The notes under the pieces were generated by a model that saw only the letters and a program-made list of their open reading frames with translations, ran no database searches and had not been told where the DNA came from. From positions 1 to 64,000 of the forward strand of contig CAXBDQ010000007.1 of assembly GCA_963974675.1 (NCBI GenBank): DNA of 64,000 bases, given 5' to 3'. Of the stretch, positions 1 to 8,253 are shown piece by piece; positions within the stretch are counted from its first letter, which is position 1; the number at the start of each line of letters is the position of its first letter. The position numbers were made by a program, and so were the translations under genes. This DNA is from Porticoccus sp963974675. GTDB taxonomy: Bacteria > Pseudomonadota > Gammaproteobacteria > Pseudomonadales > Porticoccaceae.

Positions 1-58
1 TCAGGATTTGCTTTAAATCAAAAAAAAAGATGTTAATACACAGGCATAGGAATACTGT

Positions 59-742
59 ATGAAAATTCTTGTGATAGAAGACAACAAAGATATTCTGGCC
101 AACATTCTTGATTATTTAGAGCTTCGAGGATACATCATTGATTGTGCCCAAGATGGTCTAAGCGGTCTCCATTTAGCAACCACCGAAAGATTTGACCTGA
201 TTATTTTAGATATTATGTTGCCAGGTATGGATGGTTTTCAGGTCTGCAAGCGTCTTAGAAATGAAGCTCGGTGTCAGACGCCGATTATTATGCTAACGGC
301 TAAAGATGCCTTGGATGATCGATTGGAAGGGCTAAAAAGTGGCGCAGATGATTACCTGATTAAGCCCTTTGCCTTGTCAGAGTTGGCGGCACGTATTGAA
401 GCTATTTTACGGCGCAGTAGTGGTAATCGGGAGAAAATATTACAAGTAGGTGATCTATCCTATGACATAGATACCCTTGAGGTTAAACGAGCTGGGGTGC
501 CTCTAAAGATTAACCCAATAGGCCTTAAACTGCTGGAAGTCTTAATGAAAAAAAGTCCATCGGTTGTGCGACGAGAAGTTCTTGAAGAGGCAATTTGGGG
601 CGACAGCCTACCTGATAGTGATAGTTTAAGAACGCATATACATCAATTACGACATGTCATTGATAAATCATTTGAATCGCCACTAATTAATACCGTACAC
701 GGTATAGGCTATCGCCTTTCAGAGAGTGCTCACCACTTATGA
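59..742 (+). CDS. colR: ColR-like OmpR-family response regulator
   Basis: This is a two-component response regulator that should bind DNA when phosphorylated by the sensor kinase encoded next to it. The receiver domain spans about residues 1-118, with acidic pocket E7/D8, phospho-acceptor D51 (LILD-type strand before IMLPG), T80 and K102. A winged-helix DNA-binding domain follows from about residue 128 to the end, with the family signature HQLRxVIDK and a final TVHGIGYRL. The sequence resembles Pseudomonas ColR along its whole length, as I remember that protein. Its stop overlaps the kinase start (ATGA), so the two are translationally coupled. In Pseudomonas, ColR controls membrane-lipid and lipid A genes and responds to zinc, which suits the downstream dgkA and eptA. 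Confidence 0.9.
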   Translation: MKILVIEDNKDILANILDYLELRGYIIDCAQDGLSGLHLATTERFDLIILDIMLPGMDGFQVCKRLRNEARCQTPIIMLTAKDALDDRLEGLKSGADDYLIKPFALSELAARIEAILRRSSGNREKILQVGDLSYDIDTLEVKRAGVPLKINPIGLKLLEVLMKKSPSVVRREVLEEAIWGDSLPDSDSLRTHIHQLRHVIDKSFESPLINTVHGIGYRLSESAHHL

Positions 743-2013
743 TTTCCTCGCAGCCTCTTATACGACGAATAGTCATAGCGTTCACACTGATGACTTTAGT
801 TGTCAGTGCTTTTTTCTCTATCAGTATTGTCGTCGTTGTTTATGTCATAGAAGGGCATCTGATATCTGAAACGCTCGATCGCGAACTGAATGCCGTGTTA
901 GAGAGAGATATAAAAGAAAGCAGTAAGCTAAACCTTCCTCTTGGCCTGCAATTTTACACAACGGAAAACAAAAATATTTCTCTGCCTGATAAGTTTAGGG
1001 AGACAAAAGAAGGCTTTTCAGAAATTGTTAATAAAAATGAAGCGTTTTATGTCTATACGAAAACAATCAACAACAATCGTTATATGCTTGTTCAAGATCA
1101 GAATGAATTTGAAGCGCACGAGACAACCCTTCACCGTGTGGTTGTTGCCAGCTTTTTATGTAGTGTGGTTATAGCCTGGTTTTTGGGGTGGATAGTAGCA
1201 AGGCGAGCTATTTATCCGCTGATTCATTTGTCAGCACAAGTTCGGAAGAGTAGTGCGAATAATCCGTTCAATACAAACCTTGCCAATGAATATCCAGATG
1301 ACGAGGTGGGTGAACTTGCTGCAGCTTTTGATGAAGCTATGAATAAAATCGTCTTGCTACTCCGCCGAGAGCAGTTATTTGCGAGTGATGTTAGCCATGA
1401 ATTACGCACGCCACTAATGATCATTGCAAGTTCGAGTGAGTTGCTTAGAGCCTCAACGTTAAATGAGCGCCAGGCTGAGCAGGTACAACGCATAACACGC
1501 GCTGCTGAGGGTATGCATGGGTTGGTAAAAACATTTCTTATTTTGGCGCGTAGTAAGTTTGATCGATTTGACTCAAGTCCCACAAAAACCCTAGAAGCCG
1601 TTGCCGATGAACAAATTAATCATTGGGCTCCCTTGATTAAGGAGAAAGGGTTAACATTTAGTGTTAAGAAAAATAGTTTGGACTCGAAAACCTATGATGA
1701 AACCTTACTTAGTATCGTGATGATGAATCTTTTGCGTAATGCCGTGCATTATACCGAACAAGGAGAAATCCAATTACTTCTTGAAGCCGGTTCTTTTCAA
1801 GTAAAGGATAGTGGTATAGGTATTTCCTCAGAAGATAAAAAAGAAATTTTTAGCCCTTTTTTTAGAGCATCAAATACCCGTGGCGAGGGTTTAGGTCTTG
1901 GTTTATCTTTGGTGCAAAGGATTTGTGCCCATCAGGGTTGGGTTGTCGAGGTGGAGGATACAGTAGATGCAGGGTGCACCTTTACCGTAACGATGGCAGC
2001 ATCCAGCACTTAA
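739..2013 (+). CDS. colS: ColS-like membrane sensor histidine kinase
   Basis: This is the partner kinase of the preceding response regulator. It has two membrane segments (about residues 10-36 and 133-155) enclosing a periplasmic sensor region of roughly 95 residues. A HAMP-like linker follows, then a dimerisation/phosphoacceptor helix with H220 in DVSHELRTP, and an ATPase domain with N334 (NLLRNAVHYT), DSGIGI near 357 and GEGLGLGLSLV near 382. Just before the second membrane segment is an E125-A-H-E128 motif. In Pseudomonas ColS an ExxE motif senses metal, so this is a candidate metal site, by analogy only. Length (424 aa) is normal. The gene overlaps colR by 4 nt. Confidence 0.87.
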   Translation: MISSQPLIRRIVIAFTLMTLVVSAFFSISIVVVVYVIEGHLISETLDRELNAVLERDIKESSKLNLPLGLQFYTTENKNISLPDKFRETKEGFSEIVNKNEAFYVYTKTINNNRYMLVQDQNEFEAHETTLHRVVVASFLCSVVIAWFLGWIVARRAIYPLIHLSAQVRKSSANNPFNTNLANEYPDDEVGELAAAFDEAMNKIVLLLRREQLFASDVSHELRTPLMIIASSSELLRASTLNERQAEQVQRITRAAEGMHGLVKTFLILARSKFDRFDSSPTKTLEAVADEQINHWAPLIKEKGLTFSVKKNSLDSKTYDETLLSIVMMNLLRNAVHYTEQGEIQLLLEAGSFQVKDSGIGISSEDKKEIFSPFFRASNTRGEGLGLGLSLVQRICAHQGWVVEVEDTVDAGCTFTVTMAASST

Positions 2014-2047
2014 CATTTTTTTAACATACTTCTCACATTTCTTTCAT
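2010..2047 (+). promoter_or_regulatory. Phased repeats upstream of dgkA-eptA (candidate ColR operator)
   Basis: TTAACAT occurs at 2010-2016 and again at 2021-2027, exactly one helical turn (11 bp) apart. A weaker copy, CTCACAT, lies in the same phase at 2032-2038, and CTTTCAT follows at 2041-2047. Direct repeats about 11 bp apart are the usual binding layout of OmpR-family regulators. The block starts at the colS stop codon and ends 47 bp before dgkA. That ColR binds here is inference. Confidence 0.4.
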
Positions 2048-2056
2048 ACGCAAGCT

Positions 2057-2092
2057 AGCAGAATGACTCGGTACTTATTATCGAATTCTGCT
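2057..2092 (+). other. Inverted repeat just before the dgkA start
   Basis: AGCAGAAT (2057-2064) and ATTCTGCT (2085-2092) form a perfect 8-bp stem with a 20-nt loop. The 3' arm ends two bases before the dgkA ATG, where the ribosome-binding site should be. No clear Shine-Dalgarno sequence is visible. The hairpin could limit translation or be a protein-binding palindrome. Confidence 0.3.
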
Positions 2093-2094
2093 CT

Positions 2095-2499
2095 ATGCTC
2101 CAAAACAAATTGCAAGTTGAGGTTCGTTCTAGCGATGCAACATCGTTAAAAGGTAAGGGCGGGTTAAAACGCATTATTTTAGCAATGGGCTACTCCATGG
2201 ATGGATTGCTTGTTGCCTCTTTTGAAGAAGCAGCTTTCCGGCAATTACTTTTACTCAATATAGTGTTGATTCCAATTGCGTGTTTGCTTGAAATCACGCC
2301 GGCTGAAAGAGCCATATTGATCATGGTGACAGTGTTGACCTTGATCGTCGAACTTCTTAATACCGCTATTGAAACAGCAATAGACCGAATATCCCTTGAC
2401 CTGCACCCTCTATCGAAACAAGCCAAAGATATGGGTAGTGCCGCTCAGATGTTGTCACTTATTTTAGTCACGGTGATATGGCTAGTGATCTGTATTTAA
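2095..2499 (+). CDS. dgkA: Diacylglycerol kinase (prokaryotic, integral membrane)
   Basis: DgkA phosphorylates diacylglycerol to phosphatidic acid in the inner membrane and so returns it to phospholipid synthesis. The protein has an N-terminal amphipathic part and three membrane helices (about 50-66, 70-88 and 114-133). The family signature is clear: ELLNTAIETAIDRIS followed by KQAKDMGSAAQM, which contain the glutamates, asparagine, lysine and aspartate that bind ATP and lipid. Length (134 aa) is slightly above the usual 120 or so. The gene lies between colRS and eptA. EptA releases diacylglycerol when it takes phosphoethanolamine from phosphatidylethanolamine, so the pairing makes biochemical sense. 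Confidence 0.92.
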   Translation: MLQNKLQVEVRSSDATSLKGKGGLKRIILAMGYSMDGLLVASFEEAAFRQLLLLNIVLIPIACLLEITPAERAILIMVTVLTLIVELLNTAIETAIDRISLDLHPLSKQAKDMGSAAQMLSLILVTVIWLVICI

Positions 2500-2550
2500 T
2501 TCCAATAAAGGTGCTATCCCCGTAAAATTAACAGCTAACAGTTTAATAAA

Positions 2551-4272
2551 GTGCGTCGTATGAAATATCAATTTATAAAAAAATATCCGACAATTTGGCT
2601 GTATTTATTTTTCTTTTTCTTTTCGGGCACGTTTCAGCTATTTCTTTATGTTTCTAATTATTCAGGTTTTTCTGGACTTAGAGAATCGCTAATTTTTTGT
2701 AGTCTTCCTCTTATTCCTATATTGCTTTGGCCAAAAAAAGTAAAAGTATTAGCCGCTGTTTTAGGCATTCCCATGTTGATTGGGGCTTGGGCTAGCCTAG
2801 GATATTGGATGATTTATGGACAAGAATTTTCTCAGAGCGCCATATTTATCATCTTTGAATCAAATATGGCGGAAAGCTATGAATTCGTGATTTCTTACAT
2901 ACGATGGTGGCATGTGTTTGTCTTTATCGTCTTTAGCATCATTCCAATATTTATCTGGAAGGGCATTCAGCCAATAACGATGAGTGCACCGAAGCGATAC
3001 GCACTTGCCGTATTATTTTTATTAATGTCTGTTTGGCCAGCCATTAACACTGGGTTAATCAAAGGTGCTGGTTACGATGAAGGGTTCTACCATTTGATGA
3101 AAAGGATGGAGCCTGCTGTGCCGTGGAATTTGGTGTTTGGGTACACAAAATATAAAGCGCAGCTTGCAGCGATGCAGAACTTGCTGGATAAAAACAGCCA
3201 TATACCTCCCTTGTCAGAGTTTTCAGAATCCAAGCCAGAAAATATAAAAACGCTTGTTTTGGTGATTGGTGAATCTACCAATCGAGAGAGAATGAGCCTG
3301 TATGGCTACCCTAGAAAGACGACACCTAAACTCGATGAGCTTCGTGAAGAGTTATATGTGTTTAATGATGTCATTACACCTCGTCCCTATACTATAGAGG
3401 CATTGCAGCAGGTTCTTTCCTTTGCCGATCCGCGAAATCCGGAGGATTTCCTACTTAAACCTACGTTGCTAAATATGATGAAGCAAGCGGGGTATGATAT
3501 CTCATGGATCACCAACCAGCAGACACAGACTCGTCGCAATACGATGTTGACTACACTGTCAAAAATGGCTGACCATCAAATTTATCTAAATAACAATAGA
3601 TCTCAGAATGCCAGCCAATATGACGAGGCGGTTATCTCCCCCTTTGTTGGTGTGCTGAATACGGATGCAAAGAAAAAACTGATTGTCATTCATTTGCTAG
3701 GTACGCATAGAAAATATGCATACCGGTACCCACCGACCTATGACCATTTTTCGACGGCTGAGGGTGCTCCCCCATGGATTGGTCAGGACATATTGGAAGA
3801 ATATAATTGTTACGATAACGCCATACTCTACAATGATTATGTGGTATCAACGCTCATAGAAGAGCTTAAAAAAACACAAGAAAACAGTGCTTTAGTTTAC
3901 TTGTCTGATCATGGAGAGGAAGTGTTCGATACGTCCTCCCATTTGTTTGCGGGTCGTGATGAAGCAAACCCACTTCCTGCCATGTATACAATACCCTTTA
4001 TGATTTGGGCAAGTCCCACCTATAAAATAGAAAACGAAACAAATTTATGGCCTAGATATGAGACGCGGCCTTATACGAGTGCTGATTTTATTTACACTTG
4101 GGCTGATATAGCGGGGATAAAGTTTAAGGAGATGGACCAGTCACGTAGCATTTTGTCCGAACACTTTACATCGAGATCGCGGTGGATTGGAAACCCTGAT
4201 GTACAGAAATCATTGAAAGACTATTCTACGGTTATAGAAAAAACCACGGATAAACTTGTTTTAAAAATGTAA
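2551..4272 (+). CDS. eptA: Lipid A phosphoethanolamine transferase (EptA family)
   Basis: This inner-membrane enzyme moves phosphoethanolamine from phosphatidylethanolamine to lipid A, lowering surface charge and giving resistance to cationic peptides. Five hydrophobic segments fill the first 170 residues. The periplasmic alkaline-phosphatase-fold domain carries the nucleophile T243 in GESTNRERMSLYGY, E241, and the metal motif SDHGEE. Length (573 aa) suits the family. The GTG at 2551 gives the longest form; an ATG at 2560 is equally plausible, and neither has a good ribosome-binding site. It lies 51 bp after dgkA and is probably co-transcribed and ColR-controlled. Substrate specificity (lipid A versus core sugar) cannot be settled from sequence. 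Confidence 0.87.
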   Translation: MRRMKYQFIKKYPTIWLYLFFFFFSGTFQLFLYVSNYSGFSGLRESLIFCSLPLIPILLWPKKVKVLAAVLGIPMLIGAWASLGYWMIYGQEFSQSAIFIIFESNMAESYEFVISYIRWWHVFVFIVFSIIPIFIWKGIQPITMSAPKRYALAVLFLLMSVWPAINTGLIKGAGYDEGFYHLMKRMEPAVPWNLVFGYTKYKAQLAAMQNLLDKNSHIPPLSEFSESKPENIKTLVLVIGESTNRERMSLYGYPRKTTPKLDELREELYVFNDVITPRPYTIEALQQVLSFADPRNPEDFLLKPTLLNMMKQAGYDISWITNQQTQTRRNTMLTTLSKMADHQIYLNNNRSQNASQYDEAVISPFVGVLNTDAKKKLIVIHLLGTHRKYAYRYPPTYDHFSTAEGAPPWIGQDILEEYNCYDNAILYNDYVVSTLIEELKKTQENSALVYLSDHGEEVFDTSSHLFAGRDEANPLPAMYTIPFMIWASPTYKIENETNLWPRYETRPYTSADFIYTWADIAGIKFKEMDQSRSILSEHFTSRSRWIGNPDVQKSLKDYSTVIEKTTDKLVLKM

Positions 4273-4324
4273 ATGTTACTAGGTCAGTTTGGTAGGTTTT
4301 TATTTTGGATTCAGAATATTAGAT

Positions 4325-4350
4325 AAAAAACCGGTTATCGCCGGTTTTTT
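4325..4350. terminator. Bidirectional terminator between eptA and the GST gene
   Basis: An A-run, CCGG, a six-base loop, CCGG and a T6 run form a symmetric hairpin between two converging genes. A further A-T extension of the stem is possible, so it can end transcription from both sides. Confidence 0.75.
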
Positions 4351-4372
4351 ATAGTGAATATCTTTGATGTGA

Positions 4373-5008
4373 TCAGGCTTGAGCACTAGGTCTTGAAGAA
4401 ACCTCCTCGTACCAGCGTAGGGTGTTAGTATTTTCTTTTGGAATCTCTACTTCTACCCATTTGGCAAAATCCACCGCACAAAATGCCGTTATATCGGCCA
4501 TAGTGAAATGATCTCCAGCAATAAATTTGTTGTCTTTTAGATAACATTCAAGCCAGCGAAAAAATGTCTCAAGTGTTTTGTGGCCACGTTGGGCCAAGCC
4601 ATCAATAGCGGGTATATCACCAACTCCTGGCAGGCTACGGTAAGAGAAGTTCTCATTTTTGGCGTTGTTGCGGAAAGCCTCGGAAGTGGCAATCATTCCA
4701 TCAAATTCCATTTTTCGTTGCAAGCACTCGATTTGTGCTCTCTCCACGGGGGTGGTTCCCAGTAAAGGTGGCTCAGGGTGAAGCTCTTCGAGGTATTTAC
4801 AGATAGCCATGGTTTCATCAAAACGGGTGCCATCGTCTAACTCTAAAACTGGCAATAATCCCCTGGGGTTTACAGATAAAAATTCATCTTTCAGATTTTC
4901 ACCACCCACAATATCAATTTCTATTTTTGGTATGTCTAACCCCTTTTCAGCGATAAACATTCTGGCTCGCCTAGGGTTTGGTGCAACCGTACAGTCATAA
5001 AATTTCAT
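4373..5008 (-). CDS. Glutathione S-transferase family protein
   Basis: The N-terminal half (about residues 1-80) is a thioredoxin fold with the glutathione-binding pattern NPRGLLPVLELDDGTRFDET. In this pattern the cis-proline and the E-T pair contact glutathione. The C-terminal half is helical and has the N-capping-type motif GDHFTMADITAF near residue 165. Length (211 aa) is normal. No classical catalytic Tyr or Ser is certain near the N-terminus; C6 lies in the right area. The substrate is unknown. A perfect palindrome about 60 bp upstream suggests TetR-type control, possibly in response to electrophiles. Confidence 0.82.
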   Translation of the reverse strand: MKFYDCTVAPNPRRARMFIAEKGLDIPKIEIDIVGGENLKDEFLSVNPRGLLPVLELDDGTRFDETMAICKYLEELHPEPPLLGTTPVERAQIECLQRKMEFDGMIATSEAFRNNAKNENFSYRSLPGVGDIPAIDGLAQRGHKTLETFFRWLECYLKDNKFIAGDHFTMADITAFCAVDFAKWVEVEIPKENTNTLRWYEEVSSRPSAQA

Positions 5009-5069
5009 AGGTGCTGATCTCCTGTAGTTGAAGTGTACAGATGGATAAAAAAGCTAAAATTTAATATAC

Positions 5070-5081
5070 GAACGATCGTTC
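5070..5081. promoter_or_regulatory. Palindrome GAACGATCGTTC, candidate TetR-family operator
   Basis: This perfect 12-bp palindrome lies 62 bp upstream of the GST start codon, in its probable promoter. Palindromes built on AACGATCGTT are typical of TetR-family binding sites. No TetR gene is nearby, so the regulator would act from elsewhere. Confidence 0.4.
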
Positions 5082-5181
5082 AAAATTGACCAGATGGAAA
5101 TATACCCTAATGTTTCGTGAAATGTATAGGGCTTGAATGTTACAACAGGTAAGCGCGAGTGACGGACTAGCTAAAAAATTA

Positions 5182-5892
5182 CTAAGAAAAAAGCTTGGCT
5201 AATAAAATCGGAATTGCCGTCTCAACACGAAAAATACGGTTGCCTAGTGTGATGGACTGAAAGCCCATTTCGGTGAGCTTCGTCACTTCATAGTCAATAA
5301 AGCCGCCTTCTGGGCCTATGGCTAGTGTAATGGGCTGATTGAATCCCAGAGGGCATGGAACGCTGCCCGTTGGGTGAGCAATGAAGGGATGGGTATTGGC
5401 CATAATGTCGGTTAACTCATCCTCCACAAAGGGTTTAAAACGCTTTTTAATGATGACCTCTGGTAATTGCGTATCACAACCCTGTTCAAGACCTAGAATA
5501 AGCTGCTCTCGAATAGCCGAAGCCTCGAGCCAAGGTGTTTGCCAGTAGCTTTTTTCTACTCGCCAGGTGTTGAATATATACAAACGCTTAACACCCATGG
5601 TGGAGACTGTTTGAAATATGCGCCTAAGCATTTTTGGGCGAGGTAAGGCCAGCATGAGAGTTAGTGGGAGGGGAGTTGGGGGTTGTTCGGTTAGTGCCAC
5701 TTGAAGAATCGCAGATAGCGAGTCCGCGTATAAAACCTTTGCTTTACCCATTTGCCCATTGATAAGTCCGGCTTTGAGGGTGTCGCCAACGGCGATTTTG
5801 TGAATTTCTAGTAGGTGTTTTAAGCGGCGTCCCGTTAGTTTTACTTGGTCTTTAGAGATAAAGTCGGTGTCTTCAAGAAGCAGTAGATTCAT
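5182..5892 (-). CDS. rsmE: 16S rRNA (uracil1498-N3)-methyltransferase RsmE
   Basis: RsmE methylates U1498 in the decoding region of 16S rRNA, using S-adenosylmethionine. The protein has an N-terminal PUA-like RNA-binding part and a C-terminal SPOUT knot domain. The knot motifs IGPEGGFIDYEV and LGNRIFRVETA are both present near the C-terminus. An upstream frame extends to 5952, but homologues begin at the MNLLLLEDTDF position, so I place the start at 5892 (236 aa). The gene is transcribed alone, away from the MOSC gene, across a long AT-rich region. Confidence 0.9.
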   Translation of the reverse strand: MNLLLLEDTDFISKDQVKLTGRRLKHLLEIHKIAVGDTLKAGLINGQMGKAKVLYADSLSAILQVALTEQPPTPLPLTLMLALPRPKMLRRIFQTVSTMGVKRLYIFNTWRVEKSYWQTPWLEASAIREQLILGLEQGCDTQLPEVIIKKRFKPFVEDELTDIMANTHPFIAHPTGSVPCPLGFNQPITLAIGPEGGFIDYEVTKLTEMGFQSITLGNRIFRVETAIPILLAKLFS

Positions 5893-6381
5893 AGTGTGAA
5901 TGATCGTAATTGGTGCCCAGGAGAGGCGTCGGAAAATTTGTCTATATGACAAAAATCATTGTAAATCAATTTGTTATATATTTTTTGGAGAGGTTGCAAC
6001 GCAAGATGTAATCTCTTTTGTAACCGATGGCAATATTATACACAAGGTGCTTAAAAATTGAGTCTAATATAAGAACCAAAACTCATGACGTGGAAGGATT
6101 CAAAATCATCACAAGAAGATAAAGATCTAAAAAATTAATTTATTTTTTTGGGGGGGGGGGGTAGAAGTAATTCTATGAATCGAGATCAAGTGGGTTAAGT
6201 ACTTTATGGATGCATTGAGGTTGATTACAAGAAGAAGAGAAGGCACAGTAACCCTAAATATAAAAACTAATATCGTCTCACCCAGAGAAGTACCCATTTT
6301 AATCGAGTTGATCAGTTTGTTTGTTGGATGGTCTAAAATAAAGGGTTAGGCTTTTATCGTGCGACAGAAAGGAGACACGAA
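5893..6381. other. Intergenic region between divergent rsmE and MOSC gene
   Basis: I see no gene or RNA motif in this 489-bp AT-rich stretch. Its one notable element is a 12-base G homopolymer after a run of seven T. An AAGGAG-like ribosome-binding site (GAAAGGAG) lies just before the MOSC start at 6382. Confidence 0.6.
6150..6161 (+). repeat. Homopolymeric G12 tract
   Basis: Twelve consecutive G residues follow seven T residues in a divergent promoter region. Tracts of this length mutate by slipped-strand mispairing in other bacteria. It lies about 220 bp before the MOSC start and about 260 bp before the rsmE start. The length is also error-prone in sequencing. Confidence 0.8.
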
Positions 6382-7164
6382 ATGGCGGCACTTGGAAAAA
6401 TAGAAAAAATTTGGCGTTATCCTGTGAAGGGCATGCAAGGCGAAGTGATAAGTGAAGCCTTCACGGGTTTTGGCGGAGTGATGGGTGACAGAGTCTACGG
6501 CGTTCTTAATGCGGCGGGCGAAAAAGGTTTTCCTTGGTTTACCGCTCGTGATGATGAAGATTTCATGCTTTATCGTCCACATTTTAAATCTGATAACAAC
6601 CGTGTGCCTAGTGACTGGGCAGAATTTGAGAGTGTCGCACCAGGCATTCATCCCCTTTACCCCGAACGAGACCAATTTGCTGTAGAAGTAGAGTCGCCAG
6701 AGGGGCAAGTATTCGATATTGAATCTCCTGCTTTTAATGAGCACATGAGCAAACGTTTCGAAGTTGATTTGAGAACCCATCTTTCTGCTCAAAAGAGCCA
6801 GGTAGATTGCCGTCCGTTATCGTTAATTTCCCAGCAAACCTGTGATCAATTGAGCTCTGAACTCGACATGAATATGGATTACCGTCGCTTTCGGCCTAAC
6901 TTCCTTGTCAACTGGAGCAACGGAACGGGGTATTATGAAAATACCTTGATAGGTCAGCGTCTTAAAATTGGTGCGCGTTGCGAAATCATTTTCCTTGAGC
7001 GTGATCCTCGTTGCAAAATGATTACGCTTGATCCTGATACCGGTGATGGAACCCCTAAAATTCTCAAGCATGTCACCCTTGCACACGAAGGTTATACTGG
7101 GGTTTATGGTGCGGTGTTGGTTGAAGGTGTGATTAAGGAAGGTGATGAGATCAGTTTGGTTTAA
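6382..7164 (+). CDS. MOSC domain-containing protein with N-terminal beta-barrel
   Basis: The N-terminus (KIEKIWRYPVKGMQGE) is the MOSC N-terminal beta-barrel, and the C-terminal half (from about residue 120) is the MOSC domain of molybdenum cofactor sulfurases and mARC-like proteins. The conserved cysteine sits in DPRCKMITLDPDTG, the position that binds molybdenum cofactor or sulfur in relatives. No ferredoxin domain is attached, unlike YcbX, but the convergent gene 31 bp downstream encodes an FAD/[2Fe-2S] reductase that could supply electrons. The actual substrate is unknown. Length (260 aa) is typical of the ferredoxin-less class. Confidence 0.78.
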   Translation: MAALGKIEKIWRYPVKGMQGEVISEAFTGFGGVMGDRVYGVLNAAGEKGFPWFTARDDEDFMLYRPHFKSDNNRVPSDWAEFESVAPGIHPLYPERDQFAVEVESPEGQVFDIESPAFNEHMSKRFEVDLRTHLSAQKSQVDCRPLSLISQQTCDQLSSELDMNMDYRRFRPNFLVNWSNGTGYYENTLIGQRLKIGARCEIIFLERDPRCKMITLDPDTGDGTPKILKHVTLAHEGYTGVYGAVLVEGVIKEGDEISLV

Positions 7165-7194
7165 GTTCTGCTATATATGCTGGTTGAGTGCTCA

Positions 7195-8253
7195 CTACAC
7201 ATCGAAATCTATCCAAATTTCGTTACTCGTGGGTACCGACTGGCAAGCTAATACATAGCCTTTAGCTAAGTCCCGTTTAGATAAGGCACGATTGGCTCGC
7301 ATGTCCACATCGCCCTGTTTGAGAATAGACATGCAGGAGCCACAGTGTCCCTCCTGACAAGAGAATGGTATCTCGGCCTCAATGGTTTTATCAGCAAGAA
7401 TAGATTCGAGTAGCGATTTGCCACTGAGATATTCAACATCAAAGTCTTTGCCATCTGCCGTAATCTTTAATTTAACATCACCAATGTCAGCCTCTTCTTC
7501 AATCTGTATTTGCTTCTCGGCACGATCAGAGTCAATGGACGAAACGAAACGCTCAATAAAGGTCCTCTCATCGTCTACCTTGTGATCAGCTAATGTCGCT
7601 TCCACTGTATCCATAAATGGAGTAGGTCCACAGATATAAAAATCGGCATCCCACCTTTGGGCAACTAAATCTTCGATTTTTTGCTGATTCATATGTGCGC
7701 CATCGCTATCTAAATGATGATGGCAGCTCAAATAATAGTGGCAGCTAAATTGGTTGCTGTGTTCTGTAGCAAGCCTATCCAGTGTTTGTTTAAAGATAAT
7801 ACTGTCAGTGTCACGGTTAGCATAGATCAATTGAATCGGACGATTGGTGGTCAGTAGCGCTGTTTTTATGAGTGACAGTATAGGGGTTATTCCGCTACCG
7901 CCTGCAAAGAAAATGAGAGCATTATCATGCTGTTCTTTAAGCACAAAACGACCAGATGGCGCAGCCACCATGACCTGTGATCCTTCGCGTACCTCATCAT
8001 TGAACCAGTTGGACGCGCGTCCATTGGCTGCACGCTTTATTGTTACCTGTAGTCTTGCATCTGTAATGGGTGAGCTGGAAAGGGAGTAACAACGTTCGAT
8101 AAAGAAATCTTTCCAAGGAATTTGAAAGTTCAAAAATTGCCCTGCTTTATAATCAAATGTAGCGCCTAAATCTTCTGGGATTTCGAACACAAATGAAGCC
8201 GAATTGAATGTTTCTGGCACGTATTCAACGACTTTTAATGGGTAAAATGTCAC
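7195..8253 (-). CDS. FAD/NAD(P)H reductase with C-terminal [2Fe-2S] ferredoxin domain
   Basis: This single-chain electron-transfer protein passes electrons from NAD(P)H through FAD to a plant-type [2Fe-2S] cluster. The domains in order are the FAD barrel (about 1-105, with R54-C-Y-S57), the NAD-binding domain (GGSGITP at 118-124 and YICGPTPFMD near 208) and ferredoxin (about 258-352, with Cys 299, 304, 307 and 337). The layout matches PaaE, KshB and Hcr, reductases of ring-hydroxylating oxygenases or of the hybrid cluster protein. No oxygenase is in the window, so the partner is unknown. The convergent MOSC protein is one possibility. Confidence 0.85.
   Translation of the reverse strand: MTFYPLKVVEYVPETFNSASFVFEIPEDLGATFDYKAGQFLNFQIPWKDFFIERCYSLSSSPITDARLQVTIKRAANGRASNWFNDEVREGSQVMVAAPSGRFVLKEQHDNALIFFAGGSGITPILSLIKTALLTTNRPIQLIYANRDTDSIIFKQTLDRLATEHSNQFSCHYYLSCHHHLDSDGAHMNQQKIEDLVAQRWDADFYICGPTPFMDTVEATLADHKVDDERTFIERFVSSIDSDRAEKQIQIEEEADIGDVKLKITADGKDFDVEYLSGKSLLESILADKTIEAEIPFSCQEGHCGSCMSILKQGDVDMRANRALSKRDLAKGYVLACQSVPTSNEIWIDFDV

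Noticed and set aside
6346..6792. Minus-strand 148-codon frame across the MOSC gene start
   Set aside because: It is antisense to the clearly supported MOSC protein and encodes low-complexity, unrecognised sequence.
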